A stretch of 64,000 nucleotides of DNA from Macrotrachela quadricornifera (lineage: Eukaryota > Rotifera > Eurotatoria > Philodinida > Philodinidae), in assembly GCA_022393335.1 (NCBI GenBank), contig JAJEKB010020677.1:599068-663067 (forward strand). The letters are read 5' to 3'. The notes under the pieces were generated by a model. It had not been told where the DNA came from. It did no database searches and saw only the letters and a list, made by a program, of their open reading frames with translations. The translations under genes and the position numbers were made by a program. This document shows, in pieces, positions 24,050-36,101 of this stretch. Numbering within the stretch: the first letter of the stretch is position 1; every line of letters starts with the position of its first letter.

Positions 24050-24385
24050 TAGCTTGTAATAAAAACTTGTCAAAAACTACGGTTATTTCAATCCAGATAA
24101 ATGCAACTGTCTCGCATTACTCATGCTAACCAATTAGAAGTGGTTTTTCCTCACTCACAATTGATGATACTCTATGAGTAAAACTTATAGTTACAGAGAA
24201 ACCGTACAAAAGTAAGATTGTGTAAAATGTTCTTTCATAATTCATTCTATTACAACGGATAAAATATCTATTTGAAATGATATTTTTTTAAACCAAACAA
24301 GAGACCAAAAACATTTTTCAAAATTTGCAAATACAAGTATGACGTCAATTTTTATTATTTTTTATATTTTTACTGAAAGTAAGTC
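24050..24385. repeat. Dispersed repeat, copy 1 (second copy at about 37428-37790)
   Basis: Blocks in the same order and orientation are shared with 37428-37790: 'cgcattactc/ccgtattactc', 'gtggtttttcctcac/gtggctttttccttat', 'ctttcataattcattct', 'acaac', 'gatattttt', and 'tatttttactga' near the end. Divergence is substantial, so this is an old repeat family of unknown class. Confidence 0.6.
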
Positions 24386-24892
24386 ATATTTTTATTTGTT
24401 TTTATTTTTCTAAGCTTTTAAAATTATTTTAACTAACAATATTTTATTTTTTTGTATTTTTACGCCTATTAAAATATTTTTTTAATGTTTTTGAGTTTTC
24501 TAAATTTTTTATATTTTGTAGTTTAAAAGTTTTCATTGATCCATAATAAAAATAATAAGAAAATGGAAATCTCAGTTATATTGTCTACTTTAGCAACTGT
24601 AACGCAATTCGATTGTAATCAAACACATACTATAAACTCATTGATTTAAAAAAAAAATTTATTATATGTGAATACACAATCGTTAGTTTTATGTTCATCA
24701 TGTGTTTTCGATACTCTAGCTCAAAGTTGTATTTTGTTGACGAATAAAATTTGAATTATTTTACCATGATAAATTGTGATGTGAGAAATATTATCTTTTA
24801 CTGATATAAACATTCGCAATAAATTATATTTTGATCGATTGAATAGATGGTAAAATATGTCATATAGATTCTTAAAAATAAAGTCTTGTTAA

Positions 24893-25298
24893 CTCATTCG
24901 CCATGATGTGATCCATCGGTGGATCCGACTTAAAAAAGTTGGATATATCCACTTTACTTTATTAGTATGGACTAGTTTCTATTGTCAATTATAGGAAGAA
25001 TTTTAACGTTTTTATTTATAAGAGAAAAATCGATAAATGCTACGTTAAGATATGCTAGGTAGTTTCAAAAAGCAAAGATGGTCTTATACAAATTCAGAAA
25101 AATATACAGCACATATATTTTCTATCGGTTAATATGAATCAGTAAAGCTTTGCGGGCCTCGCTAGTTTTAGGATTCTCGTTAAAACTACTTAGCATATCT
25201 TAACGTGGCATACATAGATTTTTCTCTCATAAATAAAATAGACATATTCAATTTTTTTTAAGTGGAACCCATCGGTGAGTATTATCGTGGCGAATCGG
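24893..25298. mobile_element. PiggyBac-like MITE flanked by TTAA
   Basis: The 406-bp element lies between TTAA at 24889-24892 and TTAA at 25299-25302. Its ends are inverted: CTCATTCGCCATGAT inward from the left, and CCGATTCGCCACGAT inward from the right (read on the minus strand). The internal arms also pair: 'acttaaaaaagttgga' with 'acttaaaaaaaattga', 'agagaaaaatc', and 'acgttaagatatgct'. The left arm carries about 55 bp with no partner. TTAA targets are characteristic of piggyBac. It encodes nothing. The decayed piggyBac transposase at 38 kb is a candidate source. Confidence 0.75.
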
Positions 25299-27227
25299 TT
25301 AAGTTTAGATGTCTCAAAAACTTATATTACTATGACGGATTAATCTATGTGATGAAGCATAGATCCCCGTTATAGACCTTAGTAATCAGAGTCAAATGTC
25401 AACGAGAATGTTTCTATAACAGTAGAGAGAGGTGTTTGCTTCCTTAGGAAGAAGAGAAGTCACGTCAGTTTTACCAACGCTTACACATTTCTGTACTTTT
25501 CTACAATCTTCCAAAACATTCTGTAAACACCTAAGATTCCTACTATTGATTCCAACTAGTCTGAATATTGGGAATTTTGATGTCTACAGAATGGCCCGTA
25601 AATGGTATACCGATAAGAAATTTGGATATCTCCAATATGACTCAAGCAAAACAGTTGATTTTTTTTATTAATGATAGAGACCATGGATCTACTTTGCAGT
25701 TTTTTGTCACATACTACACAGCTATTTATTATTTCGGATCATTTGTTTTTTTGTAATATCTAATCTTTGGATGGTGTATAACGTCCTCATGAAAAGCCAG
25801 ATATAGATCTAACAGGAAAAATATACCAATATAGGGCTACGTAGACTCCAAGACACTCACAATGTTGTATATGATTTTGCACTTCCTTATAATTGCCATC
25901 CGCTGCACATCGATTTATTTTTTAAATAAAAAACTTACGAATCGTTTGCGTGTTCATCTCTCATATTTTCTCTGTAGAGTAATAAATTTTTACTATTTCT
26001 TGATCAAAACCAAATTTCTGTATTAATCCATTCCTTCACATCATACATTCTGATATTACCTCCATAAGAACTAATAAATACGTCTATATAAAGAAAAATA
26101 TTTGGAGATCTATAGTATATAATAGAATACCTTACATAAAGCAAAACCATCATGTTTTTTAAATAGTTTCATGGGGTGGGCATACGCGGATCCCAGAACA
26201 CTGTTGAAGTTATAAAATAAGAATGATAACGGAAGGTTGATACATTTCTTATAGGATGTTCTAAGTAATGCCATTACGTACTTGGGTCATGTAATAAAAT
26301 CATTTATTCCTGATAGTAAAGTAAAGAATTTGCTAGTTTGTATATAACTGCATTCGTTGTGCAAGGCAGATTATAGCATTATTTTAATTATTATAGATGA
26401 AGAAGATAATAATTTCTTAAAAATTAGTGAACAGTTATATGTACATGATAACTATACAAAAATTATTTTGTCTATAGTTTTCTCTGAAGTAGTCTCAGCA
26501 GGTAATCTTTTCAGATAGGGTGACTTAGTAGTTGAATTAGCAAACCTATGCACCTTTTATGAGAAAACTCGGAGACACAGTCATAAACTTTTCCTTGTCA
26601 GTATCACATTACCTATCAGTAGTGAAACTTTTACGAACTATTATTTTATGGCATCTTGTGTAATTCATATTCAAGATAATCCATATTGTTTTAAAAAAAA
26701 GATTGTATATGAATATCTGTTCATGAGTATCAGAGGTCTCTTTGACTTTTTTATTTTAGTTCGCTTTTTACTTCGAACGATGAAAAAAGAAACCAATCAA
26801 AGAATGTAACACAGAGAAAGAAAACGGAATGGAACAAGAAGGCAGGAATGCGAAAGGCGAATAGAAAGAATACAGGCAGTAATTGCTGAAGCAATGTGAG
26901 GGTATGTAAACAATATGCTTGCAAGAATGAGTAATGGATGAAAGTTGCCATACTCACTTATATTTTCTTCTTTTTCGTTACCACTAGCCTGTTTAGATGA
27001 ATCATAATGATTGTAAATTGATTTTGTTTTTTTGCTTGGTTGCTGTTGATTCACTATTGGTTATTACATCATCATTTTGCAAGCAGCATGTGCTTGTAAG
27101 AAGCTCACTACTGACATTTATAAGTAAGTGTTGTTTCGTGTTCTTTTTTCTTATTATTCAAACTGTATAATACCACTAATATTATAACAGATTTTTTACT
27201 GATTACTAACCGGAAAACAGACTGAAT

Positions 27228-30200
27228 ATGAATACCTCACTAAATTTTTCCGAGCGTCAATCATCAGAACATACCAATGATCTTCCTGATTATTTACCTA
27301 TTTCATCTACGAGCGAACAAACAACGTGTAGTCAATGTGGAATGGAAATTGATATAGATCAGTATTCTGCTCACTTAGAACAATGCCTAGCCCAAGAAGG
27401 CGTAATTTCGGACGATTCCAACATAGGACAATGCCCATTGTGTAGTCAAATGGTCAAAAATCTACTTCAACATTGCCAAACATGCATGATTGATAATGTT
27501 AATGAAAACTATGAATCATTGGAAGCACCATCTGTTCTACAGGTATGTAATAATCTTTTCTAGATTCTTGAAAATTTATCTATCTGCGTCAGACTTCATG
27601 GGTAACTAAATACAGTTTTAAAAAACGTTTCCTTTCTTTGCTAAAAAGTTGGAAGAGTTTTACAAAACATCTTTCGCAAAAAGAAGTATTTGAGTTTCAG
27701 ACGATTTTCTCATAACATATGCATGCATGAATGGATGATGTACTTTATGTCTCAAGTCATTCCGAACTTTGGACACATTTATCTTTTTGATTTTCATCTA
27801 AATTGATACTACTTCGAATTTGAAGAATACATATAGTGAAATTAGATTTTATGTAAAACCATTCTCTAAATCAAATTTAGAATGATATCGATTAGGCGTA
27901 GTTATTTGCCTATATCTGCTACAGTTCATATACTTAAGAAACTCATAAGTAATTCTATGCATACCATCTGAACAATCTTATGAAGATTTCACAGTAAAAT
28001 TGAATTTCAACTGAGATTTCTATCTCGTAAAAATTCACTAAAATATATTCAAGGAAAAGAGAAACGTGTAGTAATTGATAATAGGAAGTTGTCAATATTT
28101 TAATCGTGATTTAGATTGATTCGCAAACAGTTAACACTTCAAATCGACAACTCACTAAAGATTGCATTTGGTGTTTCAAACCAATTGCCGTAGTTGATTA
28201 TGTCACTCATGTACAAGCATGTATTCCTCCATCACCAGATGATACCAATTTCAGAACTGCGAATGAACACATAAGTGATTCATGTTTGAATTGGTAAGTC
28301 ATTTGTGTGCTATTTTTTCTTTTAAAAAATTTCTAGCCAATAAATTGATTGCATTCAGTACAGTTCATACGCGAATATATAAAATAAGACTTTATTTTTT
28401 TGTCTATTTCTCTAGATATTATTTGATGGAACTTTAGAACTTTGATAGTGTTAAGAGAGAAGAAGAAAGGATATAATAAAAGTAATATTTTGTAAAACTA
28501 ATTCACTTTTATTATTAAAGAAAAATAGATCCAAATTGTAAAGTTCTAATCATTTCTGTTTGATCGTAATAATGAAATTCTGACAGTTTTAAAAGGTTAT
28601 TGTTTATTGAAAAAATCATTATATCGTTTCTTATGTTCACTTTCATTGTTAAAATATGATGCAATATTTAATAATATTATGTTTTCTTCAATCTAGTGCA
28701 TCCATTCTTAGTGAAACTGATGGTTCAGGTTTTCTAATTCCATGTCCATCGCATCATGTCTATTGTTTACGTTGTCTTCGAAATTCGATGAATACATTTC
28801 TTGAATCAGAATCAATTCCTGTGTGTCATCCAATGTTTTGTGACTATCAACTCTCTCGTCATGATCTATCATTAATTCCTCTCGAACAATATACTTTTCG
28901 GCGTCTCTTGAATCTTGTCCAAAATCAAGAACGTCCTCGATGTTCTCGATGCCATTTCTACATCGATATAAACACTATTGCTGGTTTTAATCAACACGTT
29001 GACTCGTGTGATCTAGAAAATGCTGTACATTGTGATTATTGTCATTGTCCATATAAAATCACTCAATTGGATGAACATATACGACAATGTCGTAATGATC
29101 CAATGTATCGTCAACAAAAGTTGGTCGACTTTATTCTACCACGAACTAAATATCCATTTAGTCCTCAGCAGATCGATTTTTTTATTGAAATACAAAAGAA
29201 AAATCATCAATCTATCAATGCACTCGCACTCGTCGAAGCACTTGCAGAATTCGGTAAGGTCTATATTTTTCTTTCTCCTATAACAAAGTCTGAAGCGAAA
29301 TAGGCCTAAATAAAAAATCTTAGTTAGAGTTGGATTCTGTAATGATAATCTTGAAGGAAATATTTCTAATTGTAGAATCCATCTTTCCATTTGAATTGCC
29401 TACTCGTGAATGTGATGTATGTATGGAATCATGTCTATATGATGATATATTTGTTTTTGGTTGTCCTGATAGTCATAAACTGTGCTACAAATGTTACGAA
29501 ATATCATGTAAAACAAAGATGGGTAATAACGAGATTCTAACATGTGGTATTTGTACCTATCAACTTCCATATGGTGAACTAAAACAATTGCGAGTTTCAT
29601 CCGAAGAACAAGATCAATTTGTTGAATATCAAGTGCAAAAAACATTTGAAAGTTACGCGGGTAGCAGTAGAGGTGTAATCAAATGTCCCAATCAAAATTG
29701 CAAATGGGCATTCGAACCTGAAAATTTGATGGAACATTTTCGTGTGGTATGTCAACTATGCAGTAATGAATTTTGCTCATTGTGCAATCAACAGTATCAT
29801 TACCGAACACACTGTCAACAGTTAGTCGAGATAACGCAACAATGGTTCTTTTGGTGTAATACAGGTTGAGTATTTAATTAAGTTTATAATATATTTTAAT
29901 TTATTTCTTCACATTGTACTTCAAGAGCGTGCTCGCTATCTAAAGACAAAAGCAAAAGAAGATGCTGCCTATATAGCTAGATTGAAAGAATATGAGCGAC
30001 AACAGAAAGCAAATTTGACACGAAATACAGCGTTGCGACGTCGATATAATGAATTAATGTCCGATGAAAAATATAAAGCACAACACTGTCGTGTTTGTCC
30101 ACATTGTGGTCGAATTGTAGAACATACGGGTGGCTGTGCATCAATGGTGTGTGGACAAGATTTTCACGGTGGTAATAATCAATCAGGTTGCGGTCAAAGT

Positions 30201-30551
30201 TTTACATGGGATCAGGCAAAACCATATGTAGCATCACCCGAGCGAAAAGCAGAAGATGTTTTGGGTGAACTATTTGATCCTAAAAATAAACTTGTCGTAC
30301 ACGAAAATATCAAGTAAATGAGACCAAAAAATATTCTTTTTCTATCGATAATTTTTTTATTGAACACTTTTAGATGCGATGGCTGTCATGAAACTGTTCG
30401 TGGTATTCGATTCGATTGCATTCATTGTCCTTCATTAATCTATTGCGAGAATTGTGAACAAAAATTTACTCTTCAGCATTCAAATCAAAATGAACAGGAA
30501 GGAAAGCCGCAACATGTTTTTCGACTTATTACAGCACCTTACACACAATAA
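27228..30551 (+). CDS. RBR (RING1-IBR-RING2) ubiquitin ligase with extra RING-like and ZZ fingers
   Basis: Six exons join in phase: 27228-27542, 28115-28293, 28697-29253, 29376-29864, 29926-30313 and 30374-30551, giving 701 residues. All junctions are GT-AG; introns are 572, 403, 122, 61 and 60 bp. Domains: two short C/H fingers at about 33-90; an atypical RING-like block at about 150-260 (CPSHHVYCLRCL); RING1 at 363-415 (C363, C366, later CGIC); IBR at about 443-505 (CPNQNC ... CSLC ... H ... C); a Lys/Arg/Glu-rich helix at 514-563; RING2 at 568-610, where CPHC is followed by TGGC and C584 sits at the position of the RBR catalytic cysteine. A ZZ-type finger (CDGC ... CIHC ... CENC) ends the protein. 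RBR ligases form a ubiquitin thioester on the RING2 cysteine. The ZZ finger may recruit substrates or histone tails; this is inference. Confidence 0.88.
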
Positions 30552-31820
30552 ACAATTTCTACTCGTGATTTTTTTCACATGAAATAAATAAATAAAAGTC
30601 GTAATGATTGAAGAAAGAGTGAATAATTCCGACTTATTCTTCTTCGCTGTGTTAAACAACAATCATTCAAAAGCTATAATGAAAACTGAGCTAAACCCTA
30701 CAGAATTTGTTATACTATTTATTTATATCTAACTGAGATATTATGAAATGAAAATTTTTCATTTCAATGTGAAACTCTACTACAACCGAACGATGAACTG
30801 TTTCGACAGTTCAAATAATATTTTCTGACTTTTACGGATAAATTCTAAACTTGCAGTTAAGTCAGATTAATGTATTGATTTATCATATGTAATGCAAAAG
30901 TCTTTGTAAAAAACATGTCAGCACTTATTTCTCACTTGTAAGATCAGTACATCAACAGTTGATAAATATTGTTGTGAGTAATAAGAACTGTTTAAATAAT
31001 CTCTATTCGTTTCGAAGTTTAATCATACTATTGCGTCAGATTGTTTTCTTATGCACGTATTACATTGCTATTGTTTGTCTGACAAAAGTAATCATCGACT
31101 TGAATTCTTGCATCACTTCAATAAAATGAACTCGCAGCATCTTATTTCTGCCGTTAACTTTCATACACATGGTAAGGAAAAAAGTCAACTATTTAATAAT
31201 ATGAAGAGCGTAAGGATAAAAAAATATGTCTTACTATGAAATAGTGACAATCGAGATAAAAATATTGCATAAATTATTGCTTAATCTCTTCAAATCTTCT
31301 CTTCGTTCATTTTCGTTATTTCCATCTCGATTTTCGATCAATTTTCAAGAATACAAAGAACAATTTTATGATATCTAAAGAAATCGCAAACATAAAAATT
31401 GTACGAATTATTTAGAGCCCAAGGTTAATCGTCATTAATGTGGTAGATGTCAAAGCTCGTGAATCTATTTTCAGATATAGATAAGAAAACAATTAACAGT
31501 TTATCTTATGAACCATTTCACTATAAAACTTCGTTGGATTGAATGAAAAACTTAAGAGAATACATAATCTACTGACACTACTGATATTTCTTTATTTTGC
31601 CGAAGGATGCTGAATCATTTTTGATAGTATTCAAAAGATCCAATCAACATGCATTATTTATGTATAGATTATCATACACTCTATTTTAGCAAGACAACAA
31701 CAGAAACTTCTTTATTTATTTAATGTAAAATCACTCCTATTAGATTCGAAATAAAGACTACATAGAAAACTAAATTGTCCATGTACATCAATGATATGCA
31801 TGTTCCACTACAGAAAGTGC
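30552..31820. other. Intergenic between RBR gene and GPCR 1
   Basis: The 3' ends of two converging genes face each other here. AATAAA-like signals occur just after the RBR stop ('gaaataaataaataaaag' near 30581). No other gene was recognised. Confidence 0.4.
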
Positions 31821-32750
31821 TTACATTGTTGCATGAACTCGATTATTGGTATTAGGAAGTTGTCTTTTTATCATTTTATGATATAATTGAATAAATTCTT
31901 GTCGATATATTCGACCGGAAACCAAGTAGATTGCACAACCAATTGTGTATGATAGATGAAATGGTAGAATAAGAATAATTCTAGCGAGACGAAAACTTGA
32001 ATTTAATTGAAATGATGGATAGGTAAGTGACATTAAATATAAAATACATAGAGGTAATGTTAATAAAACATGAATGCCCACCTGAAGTAAAAGCATTCGA
32101 GCCAATTGCATTTCACTACGACGATTCTGAGCATTTGGAACAACTCGTCGTCGATGAGTATTATAAATAGTTAATGAACCAAATAAAATCATGAGGCATG
32201 GAGCAATGCAAGCAAAAGCAATTACATCAATAGAAAAATAAATATTCATTGAAGCACTAGTTATTCGAATATTACATCCTAAACCATCGTCGAAACGTAT
32301 TTCTGTAGACATAGCAAAAGGAATTAAGAAAAGAGCAATAGCAATGATAGTTATAACCAGAATCCAATTAGCTACATGTACATTACTCCATTTTCGTTGT
32401 CGAGCACTTGTTGAACTTGCACACCAACGATCAATTGCAGCAAGAACAATGAAATATGGTGACATAAATGGACAAAAATTGATTAAATAAATAATTATTT
32501 TACATTGAATTAATGATCCAAGATTTGGATCTATTTGATAACCATCCATTAAGAGATAATAGATTAATGTTATACTTGAATACAAAACATTATTGATAGC
32601 CATGACTAGAAAATATCTTGAACAAGCATGAAAAGATAGAGATCGTCGAGTGAGAATAATAATATTTAAAGAATTGCCCACAACACCAAAAATAATAATT
32701 ATTGGAATGATTATTCTTGTTAATTGAATACCAACTTCTAGATCAACCAT
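31821..32750 (-). CDS. Rhodopsin-like GPCR 1
   Basis: An intronless ORF of 309 residues starts at ATG 32750. Seven hydrophobic segments are visible. Class A marks: GN at 25-26 in TM1; C83 before TM3 and C159 in the second extracellular loop, placed for the usual disulfide; D107-R108-W109 at the end of TM3, in place of DRY; a Pro-containing TM6 (LLTLPLC). The TM7 NPxxY motif is not preserved. The short basic tail (HKMIKRQLP) fits a G-protein-coupled receptor C-terminus. The style resembles the lineage-specific peptide-receptor-like GPCRs of bdelloids. The ligand is unknown. It lies head-to-head with GPCR 2, about 630 bp apart. Confidence 0.82.
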   Translation of the reverse strand: MVDLEVGIQLTRIIIPIIIIFGVVGNSLNIIILTRRSLSFHACSRYFLVMAINNVLYSSITLIYYLLMDGYQIDPNLGSLIQCKIIIYLINFCPFMSPYFIVLAAIDRWCASSTSARQRKWSNVHVANWILVITIIAIALFLIPFAMSTEIRFDDGLGCNIRITSASMNIYFSIDVIAFACIAPCLMILFGSLTIYNTHRRRVVPNAQNRRSEMQLARMLLLQVGIHVLLTLPLCILYLMSLTYPSFQLNSSFRLARIILILPFHLSYTIGCAIYLVSGRIYRQEFIQLYHKMIKRQLPNTNNRVHATM

Positions 32751-33378
32751 TATTACAATAGATGAATAACAAAATAAATGTAAAATATTCTTCTTTTTCT
32801 TGTTCTCTTTATAAGCTCAATACAGACACGGGTGTTCGGCATTTTCTAGATTAAACCTTAGAGGAGACATTGCCTATTGAAAGATAGGAAATACTTTTTC
32901 CAAAAATAAAAAAAAATATGAAAGAAGCTTAATTATTTTGAAGGTAAAGCGGTACAAATTAATTTTGATATTATTTAGCATAGAATTATTACGGAAATAT
33001 ATAGAAGATGTTTAGCCAAAATCAACATTGAAAACAAATTTTATTATTATCAGAGGCAACAGAAAAATGAGTTTACAACCTACATATATCATGATTTTTT
33101 TCAGTTTTTTCTTCCTTCGTTAAGTCATATCGTACTAACGTTAATTATTACTAATTTGAATCAGTTCTGAATTTTATTCTATCTTTTCAATTATTAGTTT
33201 TTCCATTTGACTAATCTTCTTTATTATGATTTTATGACTATTTATAAGGTTGTCAAAGAAATTCTTGTCATATTTAATGGGAGAATATTGTTTTTTATCG
33301 AATGTTTTTGCATTTTGAATTTATTTGCTCATATTATTTGTTTTCTTGAAGAATTCTAAGGTTGAAATAATTAATAGA
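32751..33378. promoter_or_regulatory. Shared divergent intergenic region between two GPCR genes
   Basis: About 630 bp separate the two divergent start codons and must contain both promoters. It is very AT-rich; no specific element could be singled out. Confidence 0.35.
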
Positions 33379-34427
33379 ATGTCTAATTTATCTGTATTAG
33401 TAAGTGCTACAATGCAATTCAATCGTTACACTCCAATGCCTGTATTTATTTTGGGTTTAATTGGAAATATTTTTAACATAATGATTTTTACACGTCATAC
33501 ATTAATTAAAAATCCATGTACTGTTTATTTATTAGGCTCAACATGTATGAATATTATTGTACTTTTTTTTGGTTTACTTATTCGTTCATTAATGGATGGA
33601 TTTGGTATTGATGTAATCAAAAATAGTTTAATACTTTGTCGTTTACGTTATTTTATTCTTCATCCTTCTTATGCTCTTTCATCATGGTTTGTTGTTTTAG
33701 CTAGTATTGATCGATTTTGTATTAGTTCTCGAAATATTCGACTACGAAATTTCAGTAATTTATCAAATGCACGTCGTACAATTGTTGCGAGTAGTTGTAT
33801 TTGTCTATTGATGTATATTCATATTCTTGGTTTTTTTGAAATTGAACAATTGAAATTACATGTACATTGTTATGCAAAAATGGGATTATATAGAGTTATA
33901 TACGATTTTCTTTTTTTTGCATCATTCAGTTTTTTACCACCAATATTAATGATGATTATTGGATTAGCTACTGTACATAATATTCGTTCAGCACGTATTG
34001 GAGTTATTACAATGAAAACAAATGTTAAAGATCGCCAATTGATATTAATGCTTTTAGTGCAATTAATTGCTACAATAATATGTACATTACCTCATGCAAT
34101 TCTAAAACTTTACTCAACATTTACGGTTAATGATATAAAAAATCCTTATCGATTAGCTATAGAAAATTTACTGTCACAAATAACACGACAACTGTTATAT
34201 ATCAATGCTAGTATGAGCTTTTATTTGTAAATATTATCATTTTTTTTCTATGAAATTATTTTCTCTATGAAATATTATTTAGATATATAACATCATCATC
34301 AAGTGTATTTCGTCATGAATTTCAACAAATTATTAATAAAATTATTAGATTTATAATCTGTAGCAATAGTCGTTTACATCGACCATTTCAGAATACTGTC
34401 AATCCAAATCTCAGAATGAATCAATGA
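33379..34427 (+). CDS. Rhodopsin-like GPCR 2, two exons
   Basis: Start at ATG 33379 (MSNLSVL). The upstream open codons lack an ATG and look like leader sequence. Exon 1 runs to 34226, a 56-bp GT-AG intron follows (34227-34282), and exon 2 ends with TGA at 34425-34427; the join is in phase and gives 330 residues. Without splicing the protein would stop inside TM7. Features: GN at 29-30 in TM1, C87 and C164 for the extracellular disulfide, D111-R112-F113 at the end of TM3, a TM6 Pro (CTLPHA), then TM7 and a tail FRHEFQQIINKIIRFI, an amphipathic helix 8 like that of peptide receptors. It is a distant paralogue of GPCR 1 (similar 'VVLASIDRFCISS' versus 'IVLAAIDRWCASS'). The ligand is unknown; a neuropeptide-type receptor is a family-level guess. 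Confidence 0.85.
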
Positions 34428-36093
34428 ATGAACATTAAACAAATTTTAATTGTTGAGATAGAAACGACAAATTATGAATACTACAAATGACTCTATATAG
34501 TAATGATGAAAGTTCTTTTGAAAATCTCTTAAATTATGTGTAATTATGACAGAATCAATGATTTTTTTTTGCATGAATAAAGAAAAAGTTCACGAAACCA
34601 AGTTGTTATAATTGAATTCAGAACTTTTGATAATTATTCTTTTTGGAACAGAAATAATGATGTAAAAGTGAAATAAACGTCAAAAAGAAGATCACTTGAT
34701 ATATGATGAATACTTTAACTGTTAATATTCATAAAGTTAGTTGATTTGAGCCTCAATAAAATCAAGTAACGATGAAACTTAAGGATAAATATGTAGTCTA
34801 CCATTAGTTAATTCTTCATAAATTAAAATTTACAGAACCCATCAAGAATTTTTCGTCGATTCTATGCAGTTTATCGTATTGAGTGTATCAACTCTTTCTG
34901 GTCTATCGTACTAAATATAATATGGTTTTGTTAAGTTTCATAGTCTGTCGATTACGTCCGACTACTAAAACATATCGAGAAATAGTTTTCTCTATTACAT
35001 AGTGGAGAGTTCGATTCATATATCTATTTAAGAACTCTAATCCTGATAAGATCACTCAAGTAAAAGGTCTGATGAAATTGGAAGTCATCAACTCTATTCT
35101 ACAAAGGAAAGGTAAATAATATCCTTTTGAAATCATCAACATATTTTCGGTTTTTCACATTGGAATCAAGTTAGGAGTGACTCTAGTTATATATCAGCAG
35201 TTGATTTTGTAATAGCTCTCAGTCAAATTTTGACTCACACTCGTACTCTCTTACGAGAATGTCAAGACTACATCTTCCTCGTTCCCATGAGATGGTACAG
35301 ATATCAATGAAAAAGTGATTTTTTAGATTTTTAGAAAAACTCGATGAAAATATTCACAATACACACTGTCCATATTAAATATAAAGTTTCCAAGATATTT
35401 CATTCATTAGCTAAATCGTGAACCTGAAGCGCTTAAAAACAATGTTGACAATCATTTCTAAATTTTGTTTTAATATTTGGTTTTATATATTGAAAATTTA
35501 CTTTTTCGAAAGTTTGAACACCATTTTAATCAGGATTAATCGTTTAAACCGATGTAAATTTGGTTATATTATTTGATGAATATAATAATAACATAAGGAA
35601 GAAACATCGATGAGAAAACAACATGATCAATTTAATATTATTTAATATCTACGTATTATGGTTCCTATAAAAAGATCAAGAATGGCATCATTCTCCTCAT
35701 GATGATCTTACTAAATGAATAAATGTAAGAAGTCAAAAATTCAAATTATTGTAAAATTTATATTGAACTACTCATGCCATTTTCTCCTTTAAATTCATTG
35801 GCTGATATTTATTACAATTTTAGTATTATTTGAAAATTGAAAAAACTCAAAGAAAGAAAATAATCTTTTATATGTTTTAATTAATAAAAATCTATTTTAA
35901 TAATTTTACTTGGATTATTTTTAAAAACTATTTCATCTAATAAGAAAAATTTAAAATATAAAAATGTATGTCAATATAAACGTACATAGTACATGATTTT
36001 CAATATAAACTTGAGATGACAATAGATAAAATGATGTAAATGATAACAAGTAAACTAAGTTTTTACCAGATAGGAAAAACAATAACTCATATT
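34428..36093. other. Intergenic, nothing recognised
   Basis: About 1.7 kb of AT-rich sequence between GPCR 2 and the foldback element, with no supportable gene or repeat. Confidence 0.4.
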
Positions 36094-36101
36094 GTTTGCT
36101 C

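Larger units (their letters stand above)
23153..27227. other. Gene-poor region with dispersed repeat and MITE
   Basis: Contains a dispersed repeat (about 24050-24385) and a piggyBac-like MITE (24893-25298), listed separately. On the minus strand an ORF from 27054 to 26797 (85 codons) begins with a hydrophilic Gln/Lys-rich stretch, meets a donor-like 'gtgagta' near 26960, then has one hydrophobic segment. It could be a short gene divergent from the RBR gene, but evidence is weak and it is not called. Nothing else is supported. Confidence 0.35.
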
